Origin: Agromyces sp. CF514
GTDB taxonomy: Bacteria > Actinomycetota > Actinomycetes > Actinomycetales > Microbacteriaceae
DNA length: 64,000 nt
Reading direction: 5' to 3'
NCBI RefSeq assembly: GCF_900113185.1
Contig: NZ_FOZD01000001.1
Coordinates: forward strand, 2,108,001-2,172,000
In this document: piece by piece, positions 53,597-60,898 of the stretch
Position numbering within the stretch: the stretch's first letter is position 1
Layout of the letters: the number at the start of each line of letters is the position of its first letter
Notes under the pieces: generated by a model
What the model saw: only the letters and a program-made list of their open reading frames with translations
Database searches by the model: none
Told to the model about the DNA's origin: nothing
Program-made: the position numbers and the translations under genes

Positions 53597-56202
53597 GCGT
53601 CCACCCCGCGGACCGGGATGGTCGTGCCGGCCACGAGCACGGCCTCGCCGCGCTCGCGCTCTGCGGCGGTCGCGGGTCGCATCTGCCCCCGCCCGTCGGG
53701 CACCTGGGCGACCGAGGGATCCGGCGTGTTCGGCGCGTTCACGAACGAGCGGAAGCGACGCAGGCGTTCGGGGTCGGCCAGCGTGGCGGCCCATTCGTCC
53801 TCGTAGGAGTCGACGTGGCGGTCGACCGCGCGTTCGAGCTCTTCGGCGAGGCCGAGCGAGTCGTGCACGACGACGTCGCGCACGTGGTCGAGGCCGCCCT
53901 CGATGTCCTCGATCCAGCGGGCCGTGCGCTGCAGCCGGTCGGCGGTGCGCACGTAGTACATGATGTACCGGTCGATGTACTTCAGCAGGGTCTCGTCGTC
54001 GAGGTCGCTCGCGAGCAGTTGGGCGTGAGCCGGCTGGAATCCGCCGTTGCCGCCGACGTACATGTTCCAGCCCTGGTCGGTGGCGATCACGCCGACGTCC
54101 TTGCCACGGGCCTCGGCGCACTCGCGCGCACAGCCCGAGACGCCGAACTTGAGCTTGTGCGGCGATCGCAGGCCGCGGTAGCGGAGCTCGAGCTGCACGG
54201 CCATCGCGACGGAGTCCTGCACGCCGTAGCGGCACCAGGTCGACCCGACGCAGCTCTTCACGTTGCGGAGCGCCTTGCCGTAGGCCTGGCCGGACTCGAA
54301 TCCGGCGTCGACGAGGCGCTTCCAAATGTCGGGCAGCTGGTCGAGTCGCGCACCGAACAGGTCGATGCGCTGGCCGCCCGTGATCTTCGTGTAGAGACCG
54401 TAGTCGGTCGCGACCTGGGCGATGACGGCGAGCTTGTCGGGGGTGATCTCGCCGGCGGGGATGCGTGGCACGACCGAGTAGGTGCCGTCCTTCTGCATGT
54501 TCGCCATGGCCCGGTCGTTCGTGTCCTGCAGGCCGCCGCGGCCGCCGTCGAGGATGTACGAGCCGTGCTGCGTCGCGAGGATCGACCCGATCACGGGCTT
54601 GCAAACGTCGCACCCGCGCCCGGTGCCGATGCGGGCGATGATCTCCTCGAACGAGGTGAGCTCGAGCACGCGGATCGATTCGAAGAGCTCCTGGCGCGAC
54701 AGCTCGAAGTGCTCGCAGAGCGCCCGCGAAGGTGTGATGCCCGATTTCGTGAGCTCGGCCTCGAGCAGCTTCTTCACGAGCGGCACGCACGAGCCGCACT
54801 GGGTGCCGGCGCGCGTGCAGGCCTTCAGTTCGCCGAGGTCCGTGCAGCCCTCGGCGTGCTCGGTGCCGTTGACGGCGTCGCGGATGGTTCCGGCGGCCAC
54901 GTTGTTGCAGGCGCAGACGAGCGCGGAGGCGGGCAGTTCGTCGCCTGCGGGGGCTTCCATGCCCGAGGCCGACAGGTAGGCCGCGGGTTCCGACGAGAGC
55001 TGCATGCCGAGCATGGGCCGGAGCGAGGCGTACGGCGAGGCATCGCCGACGAAGATGCCGCCGAGCAGGGTCTTCGCGTCGTCGGTCATGACGAGCTTCT
55101 GGTACAGGCCGCGCGCGGGGTCGGCGTAGACGATCTCGAGCGCCTGCTCGGTGCGAGCGAGTGCATCGCCGAAGCTCGCGACGTCGACGCCCGAGAGCTT
55201 CAGCTTGGTCGCGTCGTCGATGGTCGTGAACTCCGCCGCGCCGCCGAGCAGGCGATCCGCGACGACCTCGGCCATCGCGTTCGCCGGGGCCACGAGGCCG
55301 GTGCAGCGTCCTTCGAAGCTCGCGACCTCGCCGATCGCCCAGATGCCGGGGGCGGATGTCGCGCATGCGCGGTCGATCGCGACGCCGCCGCGCGGGCCGA
55401 GTTCGAGTCCGACGTCGCGGGCGAGTTCGTCGCGGGGGCTGATGCCGATCGCGAAGACGACGAGGTCGGCGTCGATGACGCGTTCGTTCGTGAGCTCGAC
55501 GGCCGTGACCGCGCCGTGGTCGAGGCGGACCGCCGAGGGCCGCGCCCCGAGGTGCAGGCCGATGCCCTGGCCCGAGATGATGCGACCGAGCGCACGGCCC
55601 GCGCCCTCGTCGAGCTGCGCCGACATGAGCCAGCCGCCCGAGTGCACGACGGCGACGTGCGCGCCGAGCTTGGCGAGCCCGCCCGCAGCCTCGAGGCCGA
55701 GCAGTCCGCCGCCCGCGACGACGACCCGGGTCGGCCGGCCGTGCAGCTCGGCGAGCTGCCTCGACTCTGCGACGAGGTTGTCGACGTCTTCGATCGTGCG
55801 GTAGACGCGGATGCCCTCGGCGCCCGGGATGGGCGGCACGGGCGCGCTCGACCCGGTCGCGAGCACCAGCTCGTCCCAGTGCACCACGGTGCCGGCCGAG
55901 GTCGTCGCGGTCTGTGCTGCGGAGTCGATCACGTCGACGCGCTCGCCGGTGATGAGCCGCACGCGCGACTCGTCCCACATGGCGGTCGGCTGCAGCGTGA
56001 GGTCGGCGGCGCCGTCGGCGAGCCGGGTGCTCAGCGCGACGCGGTCGTACGGCAGGTGCGGCTCGTCGCCGATCACCGTGACGCGGAGCGTGCGCTCCTC
56101 GTCGCGCATGTGCAGGCTGTCTGCGAGTCGGTGGGCGGCGGGGCCGCCGCCGACGATGACGACGTCGCGCGTGCGGATGCCGGCCGGGCTGTTCTCGGTC
56201 AT
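53593..56202 (-). CDS. nirB: Assimilatory nitrite reductase [NAD(P)H], large subunit
   Basis: Reduces nitrite to ammonium with six electrons from NAD(P)H. 869 residues: FAD/NAD domain (VVIVGGGPAAHRLADSL; VVVAGGGLLGLEAAGGL), BFD-like [2Fe-2S] region (CACNN and CGSC, about 420-460), a second Cys cluster (GRGCDVC), the ferredoxin-like half, and the siroheme/[4Fe-4S] ligands in SCVGSTWCRYG and GVSGCARECAEA (about 650-700). The ATG at 56202 has GGAGG upstream. First gene of nirB-cobA-nnaR; nirD is divergent rather than downstream. Confidence 0.96.
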   Translation of the reverse strand: MTENSPAGIRTRDVVIVGGGPAAHRLADSLHMRDEERTLRVTVIGDEPHLPYDRVALSTRLADGAADLTLQPTAMWDESRVRLITGERVDVIDSAAQTATTSAGTVVHWDELVLATGSSAPVPPIPGAEGIRVYRTIEDVDNLVAESRQLAELHGRPTRVVVAGGGLLGLEAAGGLAKLGAHVAVVHSGGWLMSAQLDEGAGRALGRIISGQGIGLHLGARPSAVRLDHGAVTAVELTNERVIDADLVVFAIGISPRDELARDVGLELGPRGGVAIDRACATSAPGIWAIGEVASFEGRCTGLVAPANAMAEVVADRLLGGAAEFTTIDDATKLKLSGVDVASFGDALARTEQALEIVYADPARGLYQKLVMTDDAKTLLGGIFVGDASPYASLRPMLGMQLSSEPAAYLSASGMEAPAGDELPASALVCACNNVAAGTIRDAVNGTEHAEGCTDLGELKACTRAGTQCGSCVPLVKKLLEAELTKSGITPSRALCEHFELSRQELFESIRVLELTSFEEIIARIGTGRGCDVCKPVIGSILATQHGSYILDGGRGGLQDTNDRAMANMQKDGTYSVVPRIPAGEITPDKLAVIAQVATDYGLYTKITGGQRIDLFGARLDQLPDIWKRLVDAGFESGQAYGKALRNVKSCVGSTWCRYGVQDSVAMAVQLELRYRGLRSPHKLKFGVSGCARECAEARGKDVGVIATDQGWNMYVGGNGGFQPAHAQLLASDLDDETLLKYIDRYIMYYVRTADRLQRTARWIEDIEGGLDHVRDVVVHDSLGLAEELERAVDRHVDSYEDEWAATLADPERLRRFRSFVNAPNTPDPSVAQVPDGRGQMRPATAAERERGEAVLVAGTTIPVRGVDA

Positions 56203-56229
56203 GCTGCCTCCGTGGGCTCGAATGCTGCC

Positions 56230-56283
56230 AACGTAGGACCGGGCGGTTTCGGCCCTGTTACGGCGGCGTAACCGCGACCGCAA
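56230..56283 (-). promoter_or_regulatory. nirB promoter with GlnR-type half-sites
   Basis: On the minus strand: TTGCG (56283-56279), six bases, GTTAC (56272-56268), six, GTAAC (56261-56257), six, GAAAC (56250-56246), exactly ten bases, -10 box TACGTT (56235-56230). Three adjacent half-sites at 11-base spacing match the GTnAC/GaAAC GlnR pattern closely. RNA would start about 22 bases before the ATG. Confidence 0.72.
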
Positions 56284-56322
56284 TCGTGCCTCTCTTCCTG
56301 CCGGTGCTCGTGTGAGGGGGGT

Positions 56323-56360
56323 TTCACCTCGAGGAAACACCCGCTGCCGCGCGCGGAAAC
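56323..56360 (+). promoter_or_regulatory. GlnR-type box upstream of nirD
   Basis: TTCAC (56323-56327), six bases, GAAAC (56334-56338), 17 bases, GAAAC (56356-56360). It is the same TTCAC-N6-GAAAC-N17-GAAAC arrangement as at 45288, and is followed after ten bases by a TACGTT -10 box (56371-56376). Confidence 0.7.
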
Positions 56361-56370
56361 ACCTGCGCCG

Positions 56371-56376
56371 TACGTT
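56371..56376 (+). promoter_or_regulatory. -10 box of the nirD promoter
   Basis: TACGTT, ten bases after the proximal GAAAC and 28 bases before the nirD ATG; the nirB promoter uses the identical hexamer in the other direction. Confidence 0.6.
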
Positions 56377-56404
56377 CGGGGCATCCGAACGGCAGGAGCG
56401 CGAC

Positions 56405-56803
56405 ATGACGATCACGATCGAACCGACGAGCGACACGAGCACCGACGGGACCTCCGCGGTCGCGACGGGCGCGAGCTGGGTCCGGGTCTGCGAGATCGGG
56501 GACCTCGAGCCCGGGTGGGGTGAGGTGGCGCTCCTCGGCGCGGACCAGGTCGCGCTCGTGCGCCTCGGCGACGACGAGGTCTACGCCGTCGACCACCACG
56601 ACCCGCATACCGGCGCGCCCGTGATGGCCCGCGGCATCACCGGCTCCCGGGGCGATCGGCTCACCATCGCGTCGCCGCTGCATAAAGAGGTCTACGACCT
56701 CGTGACGGGGGAGTGCTACACGAACGAGACGCTCGCGCTGCGCACCTTCGCCTCGCGGGTCGTCGACGGCGTGGTCGAGGTCGAGGTCCGAGCGGCGGCC
56801 TGA
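56405..56803 (+). CDS. nirD: Nitrite reductase small subunit
   Basis: 132 residues of the Rieske-like NirD fold (VRVCEIGDLEPGWGEVALLG, VYAVDHHDPHTGAPVMARG, ASPLHKEVYDLVTGEC). The Rieske cysteines are replaced (DHH for C-x-H, SPLH for C-x2-H), as is usual for NirD, so no [2Fe-2S] cluster is expected. AGGAG at 56394-56398 lies six bases before the ATG. It faces away from nirB with 202 bases between the start codons, so the two subunits depend on separate promoters. Confidence 0.93.
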   Translation: MTITIEPTSDTSTDGTSAVATGASWVRVCEIGDLEPGWGEVALLGADQVALVRLGDDEVYAVDHHDPHTGAPVMARGITGSRGDRLTIASPLHKEVYDLVTGECYTNETLALRTFASRVVDGVVEVEVRAAA

Positions 56804-56845
56804 GGTCTGGCGGCACCGGCCGCCGGGCCGCCCGCGAACAGCAGG

Positions 56846-56890
56846 ACGCCGCGCCGCGGCATCCGGAGATCGGATGCCGCGACGCGGCGT
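56846..56890. terminator. Strong hairpin between convergent nirD and map
   Basis: Arms 56846-56865 and 56871-56890 pair over 20 positions with one C-A mismatch and a GAGAT loop. The upper 11 bp are CGCGGCATCCG/CGGATGCCGCG. It lies in the 97-base gap between stop codons. Confidence 0.7.
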
Positions 56891-56900
56891 TCGGGCGTTC

Positions 56901-57668
56901 TCAGCCGCGCTTCGTGAGCACGATCGGGTCGCCGTCGGTGATCGCGATCGTGTGCTCGGAGTGCGCGCCGCGCGAGCCGTCGGCGCTGCGGAGGGTCCAG
57001 CCGTCGGGATCGGTGAAGATCCGGTCGGTGGTCTCGAGGAACCAGGGCTCGATGGCGACGACGAGGCCCGGCTTCAGCGGCAGGCCGCGACCGGGGCGCC
57101 CGTTGTTCGGGATGTGCGGGTCGCCGTGCATCGTGCGCCCGACCCCGTGGCCGCCGAAGTCGGTGTTGATCGTGTAGCCGCCCGCCTTCGCGACGTCGGC
57201 GATGGCGCGCGAGATGTCGCCGATGCGGTTGCCGGGGCGCGCCGCGGCGATGCCCGCGTCGAGTGCGCGCTGCGTGGTGTCGATGAGGCGGAGGTCGGTC
57301 TCGCGCGGCGTGCCGACGACGATCGAGATCGCGGAGTCGGAGACCCAGCCGTCGACCGAGGCGGCGAAGTCGAGGCTCAGCAGGTCGCCGTCGCGGAGCT
57401 TGTAGTCGTGGGGGAGCCCGTGCAGCACGGCGTCGTTCACGGAGGTGCAGATGACCTTGCCGAACGGGCTCGCCCCGAACGACGGGTGGTAGTCGATGTA
57501 GCAGCTCTCGGCGCCCGCCTTGCGGATCATCTCGTGCGCGAGGGCGTCGAGGTCGAGCAGGTTGACGCCGACGGCGGCCGCCTGCGACGTCGCCTCGATC
57601 ACGCTCGCGACGAAGCGCCCTGCGGCGCGCATCTCGTCGATCTCGGCGGGGGTCCTCAGTTCGATCAC
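56901..57668 (-). CDS. map: Methionine aminopeptidase, type I
   Basis: Removes the initiator Met from nascent proteins. 255 residues with the five metal ligands in context: LSLDFAASVDGWVSDSA (two Asp), GHGVGRTMHGDPHI (His), AIEPW (Glu) and the final Glu in AHSEHTIAI. I chose GTG 57668 because a good GGAGAGG lies six bases upstream and it gives the usual family length; ATG 57689 and GTG 57716 are in-frame alternatives. Unlike in many actinobacteria, it is not beside adk/infA. Confidence 0.95.
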   Translation of the reverse strand: MIELRTPAEIDEMRAAGRFVASVIEATSQAAAVGVNLLDLDALAHEMIRKAGAESCYIDYHPSFGASPFGKVICTSVNDAVLHGLPHDYKLRDGDLLSLDFAASVDGWVSDSAISIVVGTPRETDLRLIDTTQRALDAGIAAARPGNRIGDISRAIADVAKAGGYTINTDFGGHGVGRTMHGDPHIPNNGRPGRGLPLKPGLVVAIEPWFLETTDRIFTDPDGWTLRSADGSRGAHSEHTIAITDGDPIVLTKRG

Positions 57669-57742
57669 GGTGTTCCTCTCCTCGTCCATTCTGGCGGCTC
57701 CGCCCTGAGTGAACACCCGGCGCCCGCCGCAGGTCGCCGCGT

Positions 57743-57748
57743 TATCCT
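57743..57748 (+). promoter_or_regulatory. -10 box of a leaderless promoter for the membrane protein gene
   Basis: TATCCT, six bases, ATG at 57755. The spacing favours this ATG over the GTG at 57749. Confidence 0.5.
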
Positions 57749-57754
57749 GTGACC

Positions 57755-58258
57755 ATGCTCTTCCGGCGCATCTTCTTCCGATGGATCCAGGCCGCGACGA
57801 TCGTGCTGCCGGTCTGGCTCGTGGTCGGATGGGCCGTGTTCGGCGGGGGCGGATGGGGCACGCTGGGTCTCGTCATCACCGTACCGGTGACCTTCGTCGC
57901 TCTGGCCGTCATCGCGCTGCTGGTCTCGATGCGCCCGACCGTCCGCGAGACGCGAGCCGTCTCGTGGATCGACGTGGGCATCCTCGGCGCCTGGCACGCC
58001 GCGATCATCGGCTTCGGCTTCTCCGGGCCGTCGATGGCATCGTTCGCCGTGCTCTCGATCGCCCTCGCGCTCGTCGCGTTCTGGTATTCGATCGTGCAGC
58101 TCGTGCGCGACGGGGCCCAGCACATGCAGGCCCAGATGGCCGAGTACGAGCGCGCGGCGCAGGCCGGTTCGGTTCCCGGAGCCGGCCGTCCTCCGGTGCA
58201 GCAGCCCTACGACATCGGCGAGGTCATCGTCGTCGAGGAGCGACGGCAGTCGGACTGA
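57755..58258 (+). CDS. Small integral membrane protein
   Basis: 167 residues with four predicted membrane helices (about 12-30, 36-60, 72-90, 94-117) and a cytoplasmic-looking tail rich in Gln, Pro and Glu that ends VIVVEERRQSD. I recognise no family signature. It stands between map (divergent) and rplS and is probably transcribed alone from the leaderless promoter. Confidence 0.75.
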   Translation: MLFRRIFFRWIQAATIVLPVWLVVGWAVFGGGGWGTLGLVITVPVTFVALAVIALLVSMRPTVRETRAVSWIDVGILGAWHAAIIGFGFSGPSMASFAVLSIALALVAFWYSIVQLVRDGAQHMQAQMAEYERAAQAGSVPGAGRPPVQQPYDIGEVIVVEERRQSD

Positions 58259-58334
58259 CGCGGTCGCGTGCCCGCGGTGCGGGCGCACACCGACGCATGC
58301 TGGCGACATCCGAGGTGCTTCGGCGGCCCCCGCT

Positions 58335-58364
58335 TTGGCGTGGAGGGCCCGAACATGGCACAAT
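58335..58364 (+). promoter_or_regulatory. rplS promoter
   Basis: TTGGCG (58335-58340), 18-base spacer, CACAAT (58359-58364). Transcription would start near 58371, leaving a leader of about 125 bases before rplS. Confidence 0.55.
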
Positions 58365-58368
58365 AGAG

Positions 58369-58442
58369 GATTGTGCCGCCGCGGGACTCTGCCTCCGGGG
58401 AGCATGCACAGCGCGAGTGATCGCGCGGGCGGCACCGCAATC
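58369..58442 (+). promoter_or_regulatory. Structured 5' leader of rplS
   Basis: A long closing stem pairs GATTG-TGCCGCC (58369-58380) with GGCGGCA-CCG-CAATC (58428-58442; CCG bulged), 12 bp in all. Inside it, GCGCGA and TCGCGC (58411-58426) form a perfect 6-bp hairpin with a GTGA tetraloop of the GNRA type. Ribosomal-protein leaders with such folds often bind the encoded protein; an L19 autoregulatory leader is a reasonable reading. It begins at the predicted transcription start. No established actinobacterial family comes to mind. Confidence 0.5.
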
Positions 58443-58495
58443 TTCCATTCATTGATCCGCGTTCGACCGGTGGCGGGCGCAGAGAGCGAACCATC

Positions 58496-58843
58496 ATGCA
58501 TATCCTCGACCACGTCGACGCCGCGAGCCTGCGCTCCGACGTCCCCGACTTCCGCGCGGGCGACACCGTCAAGGTGCACGTGAACATCATCGAAGGTACG
58601 CGCGCGCGTATCCAGGTCTTCCAGGGCGTCGTCATCGGCCGCTCGGGCGAAGGCGTCCGCGAGACCTTCACGGTCCGCAAGGTCAGCTTCCAGGTCGGCG
58701 TCGAGCGCAAGTTCCCGGTGCACTCCCCGGTCATCGACCACATCGAGGTCGTCACCCGCGGTGACGTGCGTCGCGCGAAGCTCTACTACCTGCGCAAGCT
58801 CCGCGGCAAGAAGGCGAAGATCAAGGAGAAGCGCGACGCCTGA
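58496..58843 (+). CDS. rplS: 50S ribosomal protein L19
   Basis: 115 residues, standard length: [62 protein letters not shown] and the basic end [22 protein letters not shown]19 sits at the 30S/50S interface. It is normally in one operon with trmD; here it has its own promoter and structured leader because 13 kb of other genes intervene. Confidence 0.97.
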   Translation: MHILDHVDAASLRSDVPDFRAGDTVKVHVNIIEGTRARIQVFQGVVIGRSGEGVRETFTVRKVSFQVGVERKFPVHSPVIDHIEVVTRGDVRRAKLYYLRKLRGKKAKIKEKRDA

Positions 58844-58886
58844 TCCGGCGTCGCCGCCCGCGCGTCGCGCGGGCCACGGCCTTCGA

Positions 58887-58927
58887 CCTGAGCTCCTCAC
58901 CCCTACACTTGGGGTGAGGAGCTCAGG
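58887..58927. repeat. Perfect 17-bp inverted repeat between rplS and lepB
   Basis: Arms 58887-58903 and 58911-58927 are exact complements (CCTGAGCTCCTCACCCC), with loop TACACTT. The loop contains TACACT (58904-58909), a good -10 hexamer, and TTCGAC (58882-58887) sits 16 bases upstream as a -35 candidate; the right arm holds the GAGGAG that could serve lepB translation (ATG at 58935). It could be the rplS terminator, an operator wrapped around the lepB promoter, or both. Confidence 0.6.
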
Positions 58928-58934
58928 CGGTTAA

Positions 58935-59726
58935 ATGACAGAAGACATCAGTACCACTCGCGTCGATCACGAGGGGGCATCGACGAACCGTCGCAGGCGA
59001 GGGGCACTGCTGTTCCTCCGCGACCTGCTGGTCATCTTCGTGGTGGCCGTGCTCGTCTCGTTCCTCATCAAGACCTTCCTGATCCGATCGTTCTTCATCC
59101 CGTCGGAGTCGATGGAGATGACGCTCGTCAAGGACGACCGGATCATCGTGAACCAGCTCGTGCCGGGCGTGACGCCGCTCGAACGCGGCGACGTCGTGGT
59201 CTTCAAGGATCCCGGCGGATGGCTGCCAGCCCGCGTCGAACCCGAGACGCCGCCGCTCGCGGCCGCGGTCGACTGGTTCCTCGCGTTCGTGGGCCTCTCG
59301 GCTCCCGACTCGAACGACCACCTCGTCAAGCGCGTCATCGGCCTGCCGGGCGACCACGTGACCTGCTGCAACGCCCTCGGCCAGATGAGCGTCAACGGCG
59401 TTCCCCTCGACGAGCCCTACGTCGTGCTGCCCGCGGGTGACACGAAGGTCTCTCGCGACGACTTCGACGTCGTCGTGCCCGACGGCTCGCTCTGGGTCAT
59501 GGGCGACAACCGCTACAACTCGAAGGACTCGCGCTACAACGGCGACACCCCGCTCAAGGGCTTCGTGCCGGTCGAGAACGTCGTCGGGCGCGCATTCGTC
59601 GTGAGCTGGCCGGTGTCGCACTGGGCCTGGCTCGGCAACTATCCCGAGACCTTCGCGGGCGTCGAGGATGCCGCCGAGAACGGCGACGCGGCCGAGCCGG
59701 ACGACGTGGTGCAGGGCGGCGACTGA
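58935..59726 (+). CDS. lepB: Signal peptidase I
   Basis: Cleaves signal peptides of exported proteins. 263 residues: basic N-terminus, one membrane anchor (about 27-47, LLVIFVVAVLVSFLIKTFLI), the catalytic Ser in IPSESMEMTL (about residue 60), the catalytic Lys in HLVKRVIGLPGD (about 135), and box E (MGDNRYNSKDSR). An insertion of about 30 residues between boxes B and D is common in actinobacteria. The upstream inverted repeat probably affects its expression. One base separates it from rnhB. Confidence 0.96.
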   Translation: MTEDISTTRVDHEGASTNRRRRGALLFLRDLLVIFVVAVLVSFLIKTFLIRSFFIPSESMEMTLVKDDRIIVNQLVPGVTPLERGDVVVFKDPGGWLPARVEPETPPLAAAVDWFLAFVGLSAPDSNDHLVKRVIGLPGDHVTCCNALGQMSVNGVPLDEPYVVLPAGDTKVSRDDFDVVVPDGSLWVMGDNRYNSKDSRYNGDTPLKGFVPVENVVGRAFVVSWPVSHWAWLGNYPETFAGVEDAAENGDAAEPDDVVQGGD

Positions 59727-59727
59727 C

Positions 59728-60429
59728 GTGCCTCCGGTCGCCATCCCCAACCTCAAGGTCGAACGCGAGCATTTCGAGTCCGGAGCCCCCGTCGTGCTCG
59801 CGTGCGACGAGGTGGGTCGGGGCGCGCTCGCCGGGCCCGTCGCCGTCGGGCTGGTCGTCATCGATCCGACCGTCCGGCGCATGCCGACCGGCCTGCGCGA
59901 CTCGAAGCTCCTGAGCGAGCCCAAGCGCGAGCTCATGGCCCCGCGCGCGGCCGCGTGGGTGCGCGGCTGGGCGGTCGGCGAGGCATCCGCCGCCGAGATC
60001 GACGAGTTCGGCATCATGGCGTGCCTCGGGCTCGCCGGCTCTCGCGCGTTCGCGGCACTCCACGCGGCCGAGACCGCCGCCGGCACGGCGTCCGAACTCG
60101 ATGGCGCGCCGCTCATCCTCGACGGCAACCACGACTGGCTGAGCCGCGCGATCGACCACCGCGCCCGCGTGGGCACCCGCATCAAGGCCGACCGCGACTG
60201 CGCTTCGGTGGCCGCGGCATCCGTGCTCGCGAAGGTGCATCGCGACCGCCTCATGCACACCGCGCACGACGGCCTGCCGCTGTACGCGTGGAACGAGAAC
60301 AAGGGCTACTCGAGCCGCGCGCACTTCGACGCGATCGCCGAGCACGGCCCGAGCGCGATCCACCGGCGCACCTGGCTGCACGAGCGCCCCGTCGAGGCGC
60401 CCGCACTGTTCGACCTCGGCGTAGGATGA
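59728..60429 (+). CDS. rnhB: Ribonuclease HII
   Basis: Cuts RNA in RNA/DNA hybrids, including single ribonucleotides in DNA. 233 residues with the acidic active site ACDEVGRGALAGPVAVG, DSKLLSEPKR, the third Asp in ILDGNHDWL, and KADRDCASVAAASVLAKVHRD. The GTG starts one base after the lepB stop; the rplS-lepB-rnhB order is conserved in many bacteria. Confidence 0.96.
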   Translation: MPPVAIPNLKVEREHFESGAPVVLACDEVGRGALAGPVAVGLVVIDPTVRRMPTGLRDSKLLSEPKRELMAPRAAAWVRGWAVGEASAAEIDEFGIMACLGLAGSRAFAALHAAETAAGTASELDGAPLILDGNHDWLSRAIDHRARVGTRIKADRDCASVAAASVLAKVHRDRLMHTAHDGLPLYAWNENKGYSSRAHFDAIAEHGPSAIHRRTWLHERPVEAPALFDLGVG

Positions 60430-60435
60430 ATCCCG

Positions 60436-60759
60436 ATGGATGAAGACGAGTTCGAAGACTACGACCGCGAGGTCGAGCTGGCCCTGTACCGCGAATACCG
60501 CGACATCGTTTCGCAGTTCAAGTTCGTCGTCGAGACCGAGCGGCGCTTCTACCTCGCGAACGAGGTCGAGCTCGTGCGCCGCGACACCGAGCACGACTTC
60601 TATTTCGAGCTCACGATGAAGGACGTCTGGGTCTGGGACGTCTACCGTGCCGACCGGTTCGTCAAGTCGGTGCGCGTGCTCACCTTCAAGGACGTCAACG
60701 TCGAAGAGCTCGCCACGCGCGAGTTCGAGCTGCCGAAAGAGCTCGCGCTCGACGAGTAG
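60436..60759 (+). CDS. DUF2469 protein
   Basis: 107 residues, acidic, strongly conserved across actinobacteria next to rnhB and yraN: it begins with DEDEFEDYDREVELALYREY and contains the strand-rich segment FKFVVETERRFYLANEVELV. No function is established. A TAGGAT -10 candidate (60422-60427) overlaps the rnhB stop, eight bases before the ATG, so it may also be transcribed on its own. Confidence 0.92.
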   Translation: MDEDEFEDYDREVELALYREYRDIVSQFKFVVETERRFYLANEVELVRRDTEHDFYFELTMKDVWVWDVYRADRFVKSVRVLTFKDVNVEELATREFELPKELALDE

Positions 60760-60853
60760 CCGCAACGCCGAGCGCCGAGCGAATCGCTCGCCCAGTCGTC
60801 CTCCACAACGGGGCTGATGCCACGGGCCTTGCTCGCGCCGCGTCCTCCGAGCG

Positions 60854-60868
60854 GATGCCGCCGGCATC
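60854..60868. terminator. Small hairpin between DUF2469 and yraN
   Basis: GATGCC, loop GCC, GGCATC: a 6-bp stem in the 139-base gap 60760-60898. It uses the same GGATGCC/GGCATCC core seen at other junctions. Weak on its own. Confidence 0.3.
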
Positions 60869-60898
60869 GCCGCCACGCTGATGGCGGAGGTGGTGCTG

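Noticed and set aside
57669..57716. Longer N-terminus for Map from GTG 57716 or ATG 57689
   Set aside because: The best ribosome-binding site lies before GTG 57668, which also gives the normal family length.
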